From positions 558,001-622,000 of the forward strand of contig NZ_VLLR01000001.1 of NCBI RefSeq assembly GCF_007570935.1: a stretch of DNA of 64,000 nt, written 5' to 3'. Shown in pieces: positions 1 through 10,672 of the stretch; position 1 is the first letter of the stretch, and each line of letters opens with the position of its first letter. The DNA is from Lactobacillus sp. LL6. Its GTDB lineage: Bacteria > Bacillota > Bacilli > Lactobacillales > Lactobacillaceae. A program made the translations under genes and the position numbers. Below the pieces are notes generated by a model. The model was not told where the DNA came from, did not search any database, and was given only the letters and a program-made list of their open reading frames with translations.

Positions 1-522
1 CAAATTTCTACTACTACTAAAGAAGCCAGCGGAACCAGTAATATGAAATTAATGGCAAATGGGGCTTTAACAGTTGCTACAATGGATGGTGCAAATATTG
101 AAATTAAAGATGCGGTTGGTGAGGATAACATTTTTAGTTTTGGTTTGACTAAAGATGAAGTTTACAAATATTACACAACTCATTCTTATCATCCAAGACA
201 AATGTATGAAGCCGATAGTGTAATGAAACAAACTGTAGATGCTTTAATTGATGGTACTATTCCAAATTGTTCAAGTGAAGCTCAAGCTTTGTTTAATAAC
301 TTCCTTGGTGATAATGAAGTATTTATGGTTTTGGCTGACTTTGAAGCATATATCAAAATTCAAGAAGCAGTTGAAAAACTCTGGCAACATAAAAAGACTT
401 GGAATCAGAAGTGTTTGGTTAATATTGCTCATTCTGAACGATTCGATGTTGATAAGACTATTGAACGTTATGCTCAAGATATTTGGCATTTAAATAAGCT
501 AAGAATTGAAAAAAGTAAATAA
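1..522 (+). CDS. glgP: Glycogen phosphorylase, C-terminal part (5' end outside window)
   Basis: Open in frame from the first base, 173 residues before the stop, so only the last fifth of an enzyme usually near 800 residues. It removes glucose from glycogen ends as glucose-1-phosphate, using pyridoxal phosphate. The family's PLP-site motif is visible: KEASGTSNMKLM, in which the Lys after NM (about codon 16) forms the Schiff base, followed by the conserved NGALTVATMDGAN stretch. The amylase gene starts 2 bases after the stop, so the two are co-transcribed. Together with the phosphoglucomutase this looks like the distal end of a glgBCDAP-amy-pgm operon; the upstream genes are inferred, not seen. 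Confidence 0.95.
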   Translation, partial: QISTTTKEASGTSNMKLMANGALTVATMDGANIEIKDAVGEDNIFSFGLTKDEVYKYYTTHSYHPRQMYEADSVMKQTVDALIDGTIPNCSSEAQALFNNFLGDNEVFMVLADFEAYIKIQEAVEKLWQHKKTWNQKCLVNIAHSERFDVDKTIERYAQDIWHLNKLRIEKSK

Positions 523-524
523 TC

Positions 525-2306
525 ATGCAAGTAAAATATAATTCTTGGTATATTCAATATAAAAAGCCTTTTGGTGCTATCTATGCTGGACAAACTGTTA
601 GATGGGCAATTGAAGTTAATGAACCAATTCAAGAAGTTATTTTATGGCTAACTAAAAATAGTGAAGATCATGTTCCGTATAAGATGGAGTATGATAGCGA
701 CTCAAAGAAGTTTGTCGTTCGGGTTACTATTGAAAGTTCAGGTTTGTATCATTATTATTTTGCAATTAAAAGTAATAATCAGGAATATTATCTTGAAAAG
801 GGACCCTTTGGAGTTGGAAAGCTAACTCAGAGTAATTATAATTTACAAACTTTTCAATTAACTTGTGCTGATTGTAAATTACCAAATGAAGATTGGTATA
901 AAGCTGGAATAGTTTATCAAATTTTCCCTGATAGATTTTATAATGGTAATCCTCACCATGAAATAACTGGTCGCAAAAAAAATACATTTTTATATGCGAC
1001 TGAAGAAGATACTCCTTACTACATAAAGAAAGCTGATGGTGAAATTGCCAGATGGGATTTCTTTGGTGGAAATTTATTAGGAATTCAGAAGAAAATCCCC
1101 TATTTAAAAGAATTAGGGATTAATACTGTATATTTAAATCCAATATTTTTAGCAAAAAGTAATCATCGTTATGATACAGTCGATTTTACCAAAATTGATA
1201 CACTGCTTGGCACTGAAAATGACTTAAAAAACTTAGTAGAAGCTCTTCATAAAAATGGGATGCACATTATTTTAGATGGTGTATTTAATCATGTTGGTAA
1301 AGACAGTATATACTTCCAAGATGCCATCTCTAGTCCAAGTAGTCCATATTATCCATGGTTTAAATTTAGCCATTATCCTGACCAGTATCAATCATGGTGG
1401 GGAATTAAGACAATGCCTGAAGTTGATAAAGAAAATAAAGACTATCAAAACTTTATCTATGGCGAAAAGGGTATTTTAAGCAAATGGACTAGTTTAGGGA
1501 TAGACGGATGGCGCTTAGATGTAGCTGATGAATTACCGATGGATTTTTTGAAAAATATTCGCCAACGCCTTGCACAAAATAATTGTCATGTATTAATTGG
1601 TGAAGTATGGGAAGATGCTTCTCATAAATTTGTTAATGGACAATATCGCCCATATACAACTGGTTATAACTTAACTGGTGTGATGAATTATCCAGTTCGT
1701 TTATTTATTATTAATTTATTAAATGCTAAAAATTCAAGTAATGAAGAAGATGCGATGAATTCTTTAGCAGCAATAGTTGAGAATTATCCTACTGATTTTT
1801 TACAGAATTGTTTAAATAATATTGGAACTCATGATACCGAAAGAATTAAAACCATTATGAATAATAATGAACAAAAAGTAGCCATAGCTTTTGGTTTATT
1901 ATTTATGCTGATTGGTGTGCCGTGTATTTATTATGGTGATGAAGTTGGGTTGATTGGGGGAAAAGATCCAGATAATCGACGATATTTTCCATGGAATAAT
2001 CAAAGTCAATTTCTTAAAAAAACAGTTAGAGATTTAATTGCTTATCGTAAAAATTGTTCAACTTTGATTAATGGAAAAATTGCTTTCATCCAGATTAAAT
2101 ATGGCATTAATGCAATTGTTCGATATGATAATGAAAATATTATTGTTTATTGTTATAATTGCACACAAGATGATGTTGTTTTAAGTAGTGATGAGTTCAT
2201 TTATCATTGCTTGTCTAGTGACTTATCTTCTCGAATAGCTGCTGTGTTAAATCAAATGCCTATTAAGAAAGAGAGTTACTTACTAAAAAAGTTCTCAAAA
2301 AACTAG
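525..2306 (+). CDS. Cytoplasmic GH13 alpha-amylase / neopullulanase-type glycosidase
   Basis: 593 residues, no signal peptide, so it acts inside the cell on glycogen or maltodextrins. Residues 1-110 form a CBM34-like N-terminal domain and the TIM barrel follows from about 125 (YQIFPDRF). The GH13 signatures are in order: region I DGVFNH (about 251-256), region II GWRLDVADE with the nucleophile Asp near 331, region III IGEVWED with the acid/base Glu near 360, and region IV GTHDTER with His-Asp near 435. Length and N-terminal domain suit the neopullulanase/maltogenic amylase subfamily rather than a secreted amylase. It is tightly coupled to glgP upstream; pgm follows after 84 bases with no terminator. 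Exact bond specificity cannot be read from the sequence. Confidence 0.92.
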   Translation: MQVKYNSWYIQYKKPFGAIYAGQTVRWAIEVNEPIQEVILWLTKNSEDHVPYKMEYDSDSKKFVVRVTIESSGLYHYYFAIKSNNQEYYLEKGPFGVGKLTQSNYNLQTFQLTCADCKLPNEDWYKAGIVYQIFPDRFYNGNPHHEITGRKKNTFLYATEEDTPYYIKKADGEIARWDFFGGNLLGIQKKIPYLKELGINTVYLNPIFLAKSNHRYDTVDFTKIDTLLGTENDLKNLVEALHKNGMHIILDGVFNHVGKDSIYFQDAISSPSSPYYPWFKFSHYPDQYQSWWGIKTMPEVDKENKDYQNFIYGEKGILSKWTSLGIDGWRLDVADELPMDFLKNIRQRLAQNNCHVLIGEVWEDASHKFVNGQYRPYTTGYNLTGVMNYPVRLFIINLLNAKNSSNEEDAMNSLAAIVENYPTDFLQNCLNNIGTHDTERIKTIMNNNEQKVAIAFGLLFMLIGVPCIYYGDEVGLIGGKDPDNRRYFPWNNQSQFLKKTVRDLIAYRKNCSTLINGKIAFIQIKYGINAIVRYDNENIIVYCYNCTQDDVVLSSDEFIYHCLSSDLSSRIAAVLNQMPIKKESYLLKKFSKN

Positions 2307-2390
2307 TAGAAGCATTCAAAATGTAGATAAAAAACAGTAAAATAATGCTAGGGAGAAATTAAATTTTATAATTTAAGAATTGAGGTTCAA

Positions 2391-4115
2391 ATGAACGCAC
2401 AAGAAACTTTTGAAAAGTGGCAAAAAGCTACTAATTTACCAGACTATTTACAAGATCAATTAAATACTTTGGGTAAAGATGAAAAGTGGGTTGAAGACGC
2501 TTTTGGTCAAGATATTAATTTCGGTACTGCAGGTATGCGTGGGAAGCTTGAACCAGGTACTAATCGAATTAATATGTTTACAGTTGGTCGAGTAACTGAA
2601 GGGTTAGCTCGTTTAATTGATGAAAATGGCGAAGAAGCAAAAAAACGTGGAGTTGCTATTTCTTTTGATTCACGTTATCATTCACGTGAATTTGCTGAAC
2701 ATGCTGCTCGAATTTTAGGAGCACATGGTATTCATGTATATCTATTTGATGATTTAAGACCTACTCCAGAGTTATCATTTGCGGTTCGTTATTTAAATGC
2801 TTTTGCAGGAATTAATATCACCGCTTCTCATAATGCTAAGCAATACAACGGCTACAAAGTTTATGGTGAAGATGGCGCACAAATGGCTCCAGAACATGCC
2901 GATCGTTTATTTGCTTATGCACAAAAAGTAGAGGATATCTTTGATGTTAAAGCAGCCCCTGTGGCAGAACTTCGTGCAAATAATACTTTGCAACTTATCG
3001 GTGAAGATGTAGATGAAGCTTATCTTAATGAACTTAAGACTGTTAACATTGACAAAGATATGATTAAGCAAAATGCTGATAAGCTTAAAATTATCTATAC
3101 TCCTCTTCATGGTACAGGCAAAATGCTTTATGATAGAGCATTTAGAGAAGGCGGTTTTGACAATATTATTCCAGTTCCAAGTCAATCAATTATTGATCCG
3201 GAATTTCCAACTACAATTAAACCAAATCCTGAATACAGAGATGTTTTCAAGCCTGGTTTTAAATTAGCAGATGAAGTTAACGCTAACGTAATTATTGCAA
3301 CTGATCCTGATGCTGATCGTATGGGAGCTGCTGTTAGAACTGAGAATGGTGACTTCCAAGTTTTAACTGGAAATCAAATTGCTACTTTAATGTCATACTA
3401 CTTATTAGTGCATTTAAAGGAAAGTGGAAAGCTTACTAGTGATTATGAAATTGTAACTTCAATTGTATCTAGTGCTTTGCCATTTAAGATTGCAGAAGAC
3501 TTTGGTATCAAGACTAAGCATGTTTTAACGGGATTTAAGTATATTGGTGAAGAAGTTGACCGAATGAAGAAAGCTGATGATGGTAAATTCCTCATGGGCT
3601 TTGAAGAAAGTTATGGTTACTTGTTTAAGCCATTTGCTCGTGATAAAGATGCTATGCAAGGAGCAATAATGTTTGCGGAAGTAGCAAGTTACTATGCTTC
3701 AAGAAACATGACAGTCTTTGATGGTTTGAAAGAAATCTGGAAAAAGTACGGCGTTTCTTATGAAATTACTCGTGCTATCGAAATGCCAGGAATTGGTGGT
3801 CAAAAGAAGATGGCGGAGCTAATGAATAAGCTTAGAAATGAACACTTAACTGAAATTGCTGGTCATAAAGTTACTAAGATTCAAGATTTCTTAAAGAAAG
3901 AATCTATTGAAGATGGAAAAGTTTCTGCTCTTGAAGGTTTCCCAGAATCTAATGTTTTAAAGTACTTCTTAGATGATGAAACTTGGGTAGCACTTCGTCC
4001 TTCTGGTACTGAACCAGTAATTAAAGCTTATGTTGGTGTTAATAAGAAAGACATTGAAACTGCTGAAAAAGCGGCAGAAAACTATCAAGATGCCTTAGCA
4101 GAATTACTAAAATAA
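2391..4115 (+). CDS. pgm: Phosphoglucomutase (alpha-PGM / PgcA type)
   Basis: 574 residues, the usual length of the long alpha-phosphoglucomutase family. It interconverts glucose-1-phosphate and glucose-6-phosphate, linking glycogen breakdown to glycolysis and to UDP-glucose supply. Visible motifs: the phosphoserine loop TASHN (about 144-148), the metal loop DPDADRMG (about 305-312), the sugar-binding GFEESYGY, and the C-terminal phosphate-binding RPSGTEP. The start follows a GAGG ribosome site. A TATAAT at 2367-2372 lies in the upstream gap but lacks a convincing -35. Last gene of the glycogen operon; a hairpin terminator follows at 4176. Confidence 0.95.
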   Translation: MNAQETFEKWQKATNLPDYLQDQLNTLGKDEKWVEDAFGQDINFGTAGMRGKLEPGTNRINMFTVGRVTEGLARLIDENGEEAKKRGVAISFDSRYHSREFAEHAARILGAHGIHVYLFDDLRPTPELSFAVRYLNAFAGINITASHNAKQYNGYKVYGEDGAQMAPEHADRLFAYAQKVEDIFDVKAAPVAELRANNTLQLIGEDVDEAYLNELKTVNIDKDMIKQNADKLKIIYTPLHGTGKMLYDRAFREGGFDNIIPVPSQSIIDPEFPTTIKPNPEYRDVFKPGFKLADEVNANVIIATDPDADRMGAAVRTENGDFQVLTGNQIATLMSYYLLVHLKESGKLTSDYEIVTSIVSSALPFKIAEDFGIKTKHVLTGFKYIGEEVDRMKKADDGKFLMGFEESYGYLFKPFARDKDAMQGAIMFAEVASYYASRNMTVFDGLKEIWKKYGVSYEITRAIEMPGIGGQKKMAELMNKLRNEHLTEIAGHKVTKIQDFLKKESIEDGKVSALEGFPESNVLKYFLDDETWVALRPSGTEPVIKAYVGVNKKDIETAEKAAENYQDALAELLK

Positions 4116-4132
4116 AGTAAGCAAAAGACGTG

Positions 4133-4146
4133 CGAAAGCACGTTCG
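4133..4146. promoter_or_regulatory. LexA/DinR SOS box upstream of uvrBA
   Basis: CGAAAGCACGTTCG matches the Gram-positive LexA consensus CGAACRNRYGTTCG at 13 of 14 positions. It sits about 75 bases before the uvrB start, as expected for an SOS-induced excision repair operon. A TATGAT that could serve as -10 lies at 4164-4169, which would place the box over the -35 region. The call rests on the motif and on uvrB being a classic LexA target. Confidence 0.75.
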
Positions 4147-4175
4147 TGGTAGTAAAATATAAATATGATATTTGG

Positions 4176-4206
4176 AAGTTGGACATTAATTTGGTCCAAC
4201 TTTTTT
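4176..4206 (+). terminator. Intrinsic terminator after pgm, in the uvrB leader
   Basis: Perfect 9-bp stem AAGTTGGAC / GTCCAACTT with a short loop, followed by a run of T. It lies between the SOS box and the uvrB ribosome binding site (GAGGTG at 4211). Confidence 0.85.
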
Positions 4207-4222
4207 GTGCGAGGTGTTTTAG

Positions 4223-6259
4223 ATGATAAAAAAACAAAAAAATCGAAAGTTTGAGTTGGTTTCTAAATTTAAACCAGCAGGAGATCAAAAACAAGCTATT
4301 GATAATTTAACTAATGGTTTTAAAAAGGGATATAAAGAACAAATTTTAGAAGGAGCTACTGGTACAGGTAAAACTTTTACCATGGCTAATATTATCGCCA
4401 AACTTAATAAACCTACTTTAGTAATTTCACATAATAAAACTCTAGTAGGTCAACTATATGGGGAATTTAAGGACTTTTTTCCGAATAATGCAGTAGAATA
4501 TTTTGTTTCTTATTATGATTATTATCAACCAGAAGCCTATGTACCTCAATCAGATACTTATATTGAAAAAGATTCTGCGATTAATGATGAAATTGATCAG
4601 CTTCGCCACGCTGCTACCAGTGCTTTAATGGAACGTAATGATGTTATTGTAGTAGCTAGTGTGTCTTGTATTTATGGGTTAGGGGACCCTAGAGAATATG
4701 CTAAAAGTGTACTGACTCTTCATGAAGGAGATGAGTATGAAAGAAACACTCTTTTAAGGGATTTAGTAAATATTCAATATGATCGCAATGATATTGATTT
4801 TCAACGTGGAAGGTTCCGGGTTCGCGGAGATGTGGTTGAAATTTTCCCTGCAGGAAATTCTAATCATGCTTACCGGGTAGAGTTTTTTGGGGATGAAATT
4901 GATCGTATTGTTGAAATTGATTCTTTGACTGGAGAAGTTATTGGAGAACGTGAAACTATCTCACTTTTTCCAGCTACTCATTTTATGACTAATGATGAGC
5001 AACTTAGACGTGCTCTTGGAGCAATTTCAAAAGAAATGGACTTGCAAGTTAAGAAGTTTGAAGGAGAAGGCAAACTTCTTGAAGCTCAACGTATTAAGCA
5101 ACGGACTACCTATGATATGGAAATGATGGGAGAAGTTGGCTATACTAACGGCATTGAAAACTATTCTCGTCATATGGAAGGCCGAAAGGCAGGAGAGCCG
5201 CCATATACGTTGCTTGATTTCTTCCCAGATGATTTTTTGATTTTAATTGATGAATCTCATGCTACAATGCCAGAACTTCGTGCGATGTATAATGGGGACC
5301 GCAATCGTAAAAAAACTTTAATTGATTATGGGTTTAGATTACCATCAGCTCTTGATAACCGTCCGCTTAAAATTGAAGAATTTGAAAAACATGTTAACCA
5401 AATCTTGTATGTTTCCGCAACACCTGGAGATTATGAATTAGAGCGTACAGATAATAAGGTTGAACAAGTAATTCGACCAACTGGTTTACTTGACCCAAAG
5501 GTTGAAGTTCGACCAATTGATGGGCAAATTGATGATTTGGTTGGAGAAATCAATAAACGAATTGAGCGTGACGAACGAGTATTTGTTACGACTTTAACTA
5601 AGAAGATGGCTGAAGATTTGACAGATTATTTAAAAGATTTAGGTATCAAAGTTCGCTATCTTCACTCTGATATTAAAACTTTAGAGCGAATGCAAATTTT
5701 GCGTGATTTACGTTTAGGTAAATTTGATGTATTAATTGGAATCAATCTTTTGCGTGAAGGAATTGATGTTCCTGAAGTTTCTCTTGTAGCTATTTTAGAT
5801 GCTGATAAAGAAGGATTTTTACGTGCGTATCGTCCACTTGTGCAGACAATGGGACGAGCAGCTAGAAATAGCAACGGAGAAGTTATCATGTATGCTGATA
5901 AAATCACTGATTCTATGAAGATGGCGATTGATGCTACTAATCGTCGTCGCAATATTCAAATGAAATTTAATGAAGAACATGGTATTACTCCCAAAACTAT
6001 CATTAAACCAATACGTGATATTATTTCAGCAACTAAGCCAGTAAATGATACTAAAGAAAATAGTGACAGTTTTGCAGATCTTAACTTTGATGAATTAACT
6101 GCTAAACAAAAGACAACAATGATTAAAAATTTACGTCAGCAAATGCAAGAAGCTGCTAAAAAACTTGATTTTGAAGAAGCAGCAACTCTTCGTGATGCAA
6201 TTATGGAACTTGAAAATTCATCAAGAAAACCTATTAAAAAGAAAGGTAAAAACATTTAA
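4223..6259 (+). CDS. uvrB: Excinuclease ABC subunit B
   Basis: 678 residues, full length. UvrB is the helicase-like damage-verification subunit that UvrA loads on DNA and that then recruits UvrC. Walker A GATGTGKT is at about 44-51, helicase motifs follow (DESHAT near 345, [14 protein letters not shown], and a QTMGRAARN motif VI), and a C-terminal UVR helix pair for UvrC/UvrA contact lies at about 630-665. The tyrosine-rich beta-hairpin region ([11 protein letters not shown]) is present. Start chosen by the GAGGTG ribosome site 6 bases upstream. The stop shares one base with the uvrA start. Regulation is likely by LexA through the box at 4133. Confidence 0.98.
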   Translation: MIKKQKNRKFELVSKFKPAGDQKQAIDNLTNGFKKGYKEQILEGATGTGKTFTMANIIAKLNKPTLVISHNKTLVGQLYGEFKDFFPNNAVEYFVSYYDYYQPEAYVPQSDTYIEKDSAINDEIDQLRHAATSALMERNDVIVVASVSCIYGLGDPREYAKSVLTLHEGDEYERNTLLRDLVNIQYDRNDIDFQRGRFRVRGDVVEIFPAGNSNHAYRVEFFGDEIDRIVEIDSLTGEVIGERETISLFPATHFMTNDEQLRRALGAISKEMDLQVKKFEGEGKLLEAQRIKQRTTYDMEMMGEVGYTNGIENYSRHMEGRKAGEPPYTLLDFFPDDFLILIDESHATMPELRAMYNGDRNRKKTLIDYGFRLPSALDNRPLKIEEFEKHVNQILYVSATPGDYELERTDNKVEQVIRPTGLLDPKVEVRPIDGQIDDLVGEINKRIERDERVFVTTLTKKMAEDLTDYLKDLGIKVRYLHSDIKTLERMQILRDLRLGKFDVLIGINLLREGIDVPEVSLVAILDADKEGFLRAYRPLVQTMGRAARNSNGEVIMYADKITDSMKMAIDATNRRRNIQMKFNEEHGITPKTIIKPIRDIISATKPVNDTKENSDSFADLNFDELTAKQKTTMIKNLRQQMQEAAKKLDFEEAATLRDAIMELENSSRKPIKKKGKNI

Positions 6260-9099
6260 TGGTAAATGATAAAATTGTAATTCGTGGTGCACGTGAACAT
6301 AATTTAAAGGATGTTGATATAACCATTCCTAAAGATAAATTAGTTGTTATTACTGGTTTATCTGGATCTGGTAAAAGTTCTTTAGCTTTTGATACCTTAT
6401 ATGCTGAAGGACGAAGAAGATATGTGCAATCACTTTCTAGTTATGCTAGACAGTTTTTAGGGCAAATGGATAAACCAGATGTTGATTCAATTGATGGTCT
6501 TAATCCTGCGATTTCTATTGATCAAAAAACTACTTCTCACAATCCACGTTCTACTGTTGGAACCGTTACTGAAATTAATGATTATTTGCGACTTTTATGG
6601 GCAAGAGTAGGTACGCCAGTTTGTCCAAATGATGGTACTGTAATTGAAAGACAGAGTGTTGACCAAATGGTTGACAGAATTATGGCGCTTCCTGAAAGAA
6701 GTAAAATTCAACTATTGGCACCAGTAGTGCGTGATAAACGTGGAGAACATAAGGAAGTTTTTAAGCGTATTCAAAGAGCTGGCTATGTGAGAGTCATTGT
6801 TGATGGAGAAATGCATGAAATTGACGAGGACTTTAAATTAGAAAAGAATAAACGTCACTCAATTAGTATTGTGGTTGATCGTCTGATTATAAAAGAAAGT
6901 ATTCGTTCTCGTTTATTTGACTCAGTTGAAGCAGCTCTTCGTTTATCAGATGGTTACATGAATGTTGATGTAATTGGGTCAGAAATGATGAATTTTTCTG
7001 AATATTATGCTTGTCCTAAATGTGGCTTCACAGTAGGTGAAATGGAACCAAGATTATTTTCATTTAATGCACCATTTGGCGCCTGCAGTGCATGTGATGG
7101 GTTAGGAATGAAGTTATCGGTAGATGAAGATTTAGTTGTTCCGGATAAGACTAAATCATTAAAAGATGGAGCTTTAGCACCTTGGCAAAGTTCCAAATAT
7201 TATACTGGAATGCTTGAACAAGCTTGTGCTGCTCTTAAAATCCCAATGGATAAACCTTTTAATAAATTAACAAAAAAGCAGAGAGAAACAATTTTATTTG
7301 GATCGAAAAAAGAAGTTAAATTTCATTTGGAAGGTGATTTTGGGGTAAATGATACTACTCAACCTTTTGAAGGAGTAATGGTTAATGTGGAACGGCGTTA
7401 TCGTCGTCCGATGTCTAAATTTATGCGGGATGCTATGGCAAAATATATGACCGAACTTACTTGTTCAGTTTGCCACGGTAAACGCCTTAATGAAAAAGCA
7501 TTAGCTGTTAAAGTAGATGGTAAAGATATTGCTGAAGCGTCAGATCTATCAATTAATAAAGCGCTAGATTTCTTTAAGCAAGTAAAGTTTAATGAGCAAA
7601 AAACTACCATTGCTAAACCAATCCTGAAAGAAGTTCGTGATCGATTATCATTTTTAGATAGTGTAGGCTTGGACTATTTAACTCTTTCTCGTTCAGCTAA
7701 TACTTTGTCTGGTGGAGAAGCCCAACGCATTAGATTAGCAACACAAATCGGATCTAATTTATCAGGAGTTATGTATGTTTTAGATGAACCTTCAATTGGA
7801 TTGCATCAACGTGATAATGATCGTTTAATTGATTCACTTAAGCGAATGAGAGACTTAGGTAACTCATTAATTGTAGTTGAACATGATGATGAAACTATGC
7901 GTCAGGCTGATTATCTTGTAGATATGGGACCTGGTGCTGGTAGTTATGGTGGTCAAGTAATGGCTGCAGGAACTCCAGAAGAAGTTGAAAATAATCCTAA
8001 ATCTTTAACTGGACAATATTTATCAGGTAAAAAATTTGTCCCAGTTCCATTAAAGCGAAGAAAAGGTAACGGAAAAAAGATTACTGTTAAGGGAGCTCAA
8101 CAAAATAATTTAAAAAATATTGACGTTGATTTTCCATTAGGTAAATTAAATGTGGTTACCGGAGTTTCTGGTTCTGGAAAGTCCACTTTAGTTAATATGA
8201 TTTTAAAAAGGGCGCTTGCTCAAAAATTAAATAATAATTCTTTAAAACCAGGAAAGTATAAATCAATTACTGGTTATAAAAATATTGAAAAAATTATTGA
8301 TATTGATCAAAGTCCAATTGGCCGAACTCCTCGTAGTAATCCAGCTACTTATACTAGTGTATTTGATGATATTAGAACTCTTTTTGCTCAAACTAATGAA
8401 GCAAAAATGCGTGGCTATACTAAAGCAAGATTTTCTTTCAATGTTAAAGGTGGACGTTGTGAAGCTTGTCATGGAGATGGAATTATTAAAATCGAAATGA
8501 ACTTCTTACCCGATGTTTATGTTCCTTGTGAAGTTTGTCATGGAACTCGTTATAATTCTGAAACATTGGAAGTTACTTATCGTGAAAAAAATATTGCTCA
8601 AGTTCTAGATATGACAATTAATGAAGCTGCTAAATTTTTTGAAAATATTCCTAAAATTCAACGTAAGCTTCAAACTATAGTTGATGTAGGACTTGGTTAT
8701 GTAAAACTAGGTCAATCAGCCACTACTCTTTCTGGTGGAGAAGCTCAAAGAATGAAATTAGCAGCTGAACTTCAAAAATTATCAACTGGTAAAAACTTTT
8801 ATATTTTAGATGAACCAACTACTGGTCTTCATACAGATGATATTAAGCGTTTGATGGAAGTTTTACAGCGTTTAGTGGATGAAGGTAATACAGTTTTGAT
8901 TATTGAACATAATCTTGATGTAATTAAGTGTGCTGACTGGTTGATTGACTTGGGTCCTGAAGGTGGAGATGGTGGTGGTCAAATTGTCGCTACTGGAACT
9001 CCAGAAGAAGTGGCTCAAAATAAAGAAAGTTATACTGGCAAATACCTAAAACCGGTATTAGAGCGGGACACTAAATTGACAAAAAAATTAGAAAAATAG
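6259..9099 (+). CDS. uvrA: Excinuclease ABC subunit A
   Basis: 946 residues, normal length. UvrA is the dimeric ABC-type ATPase that finds DNA lesions in nucleotide excision repair. Two ATPase modules are visible: Walker [10 protein letters not shown] at about 31-39 and GVSGSGKST near 635, each with a later LSGGEAQR signature and DEP Walker B. Two zinc-binding clusters appear: CPKC...CSAC at about 252-281 and CEAC...CEVC in the second half. Its ATG uses the last base of the uvrB stop, so translation is coupled. No hairpin terminator is clear before the next gene. Confidence 0.98.
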   Translation: MVNDKIVIRGAREHNLKDVDITIPKDKLVVITGLSGSGKSSLAFDTLYAEGRRRYVQSLSSYARQFLGQMDKPDVDSIDGLNPAISIDQKTTSHNPRSTVGTVTEINDYLRLLWARVGTPVCPNDGTVIERQSVDQMVDRIMALPERSKIQLLAPVVRDKRGEHKEVFKRIQRAGYVRVIVDGEMHEIDEDFKLEKNKRHSISIVVDRLIIKESIRSRLFDSVEAALRLSDGYMNVDVIGSEMMNFSEYYACPKCGFTVGEMEPRLFSFNAPFGACSACDGLGMKLSVDEDLVVPDKTKSLKDGALAPWQSSKYYTGMLEQACAALKIPMDKPFNKLTKKQRETILFGSKKEVKFHLEGDFGVNDTTQPFEGVMVNVERRYRRPMSKFMRDAMAKYMTELTCSVCHGKRLNEKALAVKVDGKDIAEASDLSINKALDFFKQVKFNEQKTTIAKPILKEVRDRLSFLDSVGLDYLTLSRSANTLSGGEAQRIRLATQIGSNLSGVMYVLDEPSIGLHQRDNDRLIDSLKRMRDLGNSLIVVEHDDETMRQADYLVDMGPGAGSYGGQVMAAGTPEEVENNPKSLTGQYLSGKKFVPVPLKRRKGNGKKITVKGAQQNNLKNIDVDFPLGKLNVVTGVSGSGKSTLVNMILKRALAQKLNNNSLKPGKYKSITGYKNIEKIIDIDQSPIGRTPRSNPATYTSVFDDIRTLFAQTNEAKMRGYTKARFSFNVKGGRCEACHGDGIIKIEMNFLPDVYVPCEVCHGTRYNSETLEVTYREKNIAQVLDMTINEAAKFFENIPKIQRKLQTIVDVGLGYVKLGQSATTLSGGEAQRMKLAAELQKLSTGKNFYILDEPTTGLHTDDIKRLMEVLQRLVDEGNTVLIIEHNLDVIKCADWLIDLGPEGGDGGGQIVATGTPEEVAQNKESYTGKYLKPVLERDTKLTKKLEK

Positions 9100-9161
9100 T
9101 CTCATTTTATTTTTAAAAGAATCTTAAGAAGTGTACAATATTATCCAAGGAGGACAAATTT

Positions 9162-9704
9162 ATGGATAATTTTTCTACTTCAAGAAGAGATGGCGGATTT
9201 GATTGGGGCGCTCTTATTGCTGGTGTCCTAATGGTTGTTGTAGCCTTTCTTTTAATGAGACACCCTGGTAAAAGTTTACATGCTTTTGTACTTTTATTTG
9301 GTATTTTGTCAATTGTACAAGGGTTTGTATGGTTTGCTGCTTACTCCCGTTTTCGTGGATTCTTTTCACGCAGCTGGGTAACAATAGTTTCAGGAATTTT
9401 AGACATTATTATTGGTGTCTTATTCCTATGTTCATATGATATTGGTGCATTAACTATTGCTTACTTATTTGCAATTTGGTTCTTTGTTGACTCAGTAGTT
9501 GGAATTGCTTTTTCGTGGCACTTGAAAGATATTTCAACTGGATATTTTGTATTCAGCTTGATTATGAATATTTTGAGTTTAATTATTGCAATTTTCTTGA
9601 TTTTTAATCCAGTCATTGCAATGATTAGCTTGGTATGGTTAGTGTCATTCTGGTTACTAGTATTTGGAATCAATGAAATTGTAACTGCATGGATGCACCG
9701 TTAG
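9162..9704 (+). CDS. HdeD-like / DUF308 membrane protein
   Basis: 180 residues with about six hydrophobic helices in three pairs, the layout of the HdeD/DUF308 family (acid-resistance associated in enteric bacteria, function unknown in lactobacilli). Short Arg/Lys-containing loops separate the helices (SRFRGFFSRS, WMHR at the C-terminus). A strong AAGGAGG site lies just before the ATG. It stands between uvrA and rapZ and has its own terminator, so it is probably a single-gene unit. Family call is from hydropathy pattern and length. Confidence 0.7.
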   Translation: MDNFSTSRRDGGFDWGALIAGVLMVVVAFLLMRHPGKSLHAFVLLFGILSIVQGFVWFAAYSRFRGFFSRSWVTIVSGILDIIIGVLFLCSYDIGALTIAYLFAIWFFVDSVVGIAFSWHLKDISTGYFVFSLIMNILSLIIAIFLIFNPVIAMISLVWLVSFWLLVFGINEIVTAWMHR

Positions 9705-9705
9705 T

Positions 9706-9729
9706 AAAAAAGCCGAAGGGCTTTTTTTT
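9706..9729 (+). terminator. Intrinsic terminator after the HdeD-like gene
   Basis: Compact hairpin AAAAGCC-GAAG-GGCTTTT followed by T residues, immediately after the stop codon. Confidence 0.85.
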
Positions 9730-9754
9730 ATTGCTGAAAATGGCACACCCGGTA

Positions 9755-9763
9755 TGTTATAAT
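9755..9763 (+). promoter_or_regulatory. Extended -10 promoter for rapZ-yvcK-whiA
   Basis: TGTTATAAT is a perfect extended -10 (TGN-TATAAT) with no good -35 at 17 bases. It lies 22 bases before the rapZ start, after the preceding terminator, with a GGAAGGAGG ribosome site between. Confidence 0.6.
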
Positions 9764-9785
9764 ATTTTGGAAGGAGGCTATTTTC

Positions 9786-10661
9786 ATGGCTGAAGAAAAA
9801 AAGCAATTGCTTATTGTAACTGGGATGAGTGGTGCAGGAAAAACTGTTGCTTCTCATGCTTTAGAAGATATGGGATATTTTGTGGTTGATAATTTACCGC
9901 CGACACTTCTTGGTAGTTTTTGGGATTTGATGATTAATTCAAACGATTACCAAAAAGTAGCTGTTGTAATTGACCTTAGAGTTAAAAGTTTTTACACGGA
10001 TTTACTCGATGAAGTAAATTCTCTTGAAGATAATGGAAAAGTTCAAGCTACGATTGTTTTTCTTGATGCATCTGATGATACTTTGGTTGCAAGATATAAA
10101 GAAACACGTCGTTTGCCTCCACTTGCCGCTAATGGCAGGTTGCTTGATGGAATTTTAGAAGAACGCCGAATTTTAAATCCAATTAGAAATCGTGCTAACT
10201 ATATTATTGATACGTCTAAGCTTTCAACTAAAGAATTAAGACAAAAGTTAATTAACGAATTTAGTGATTCTGAGCGTCAACCATTTTCAATTGAAGTAAT
10301 GAGTTTTGGTTTTAAATATGGTATGCCAATTGATGCCGATATTGTAATGGATGTACGTTTTTTGCCAAATCCATTCTATATTCCTGAACTTCGTCCTTTT
10401 ACTGGGCTTGATAAGCGAGTTTTTGACTATGTCATGAATAAAGAAGAGACTAAAGTATTTTATGAGAAATTATTAGATTTATTGAAAACGGCAATTCCAG
10501 GATATATCAAAGAGGGAAAAGAAAAGCTAACGATTGCAATCGGCTGTACAGGTGGTCAACATAGAAGTGTGTCAATTGCTCAAAGGCTTGCACGTGACCT
10601 TGCTAAAGATTATCCAGTAGATATTACTCACCGTGAAATTAGCCGTTATATTAGAAAGTAG
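9786..10661 (+). CDS. rapZ: RapZ/YvcJ-family RNase adapter, nucleotide-binding protein
   Basis: 291 residues. N-terminal P-loop GMSGAGKT at about 13-20, an adenylate-kinase-like core, and the conserved C-terminal domain with the [10 protein letters not shown] motif. In E. coli RapZ directs decay of the GlmZ small RNA; in Gram-positives the YvcJ homologue is a GTP/ATP-binding protein with less clear roles. It opens the conserved rapZ-yvcK-whiA cluster, with yvcK starting 11 bases downstream. Start supported by GGAAGGAGG. Confidence 0.96.
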   Translation: MAEEKKQLLIVTGMSGAGKTVASHALEDMGYFVVDNLPPTLLGSFWDLMINSNDYQKVAVVIDLRVKSFYTDLLDEVNSLEDNGKVQATIVFLDASDDTLVARYKETRRLPPLAANGRLLDGILEERRILNPIRNRANYIIDTSKLSTKELRQKLINEFSDSERQPFSIEVMSFGFKYGMPIDADIVMDVRFLPNPFYIPELRPFTGLDKRVFDYVMNKEETKVFYEKLLDLLKTAIPGYIKEGKEKLTIAIGCTGGQHRSVSIAQRLARDLAKDYPVDITHREISRYIRK

Positions 10662-10672
10662 GTGTAGCCACA

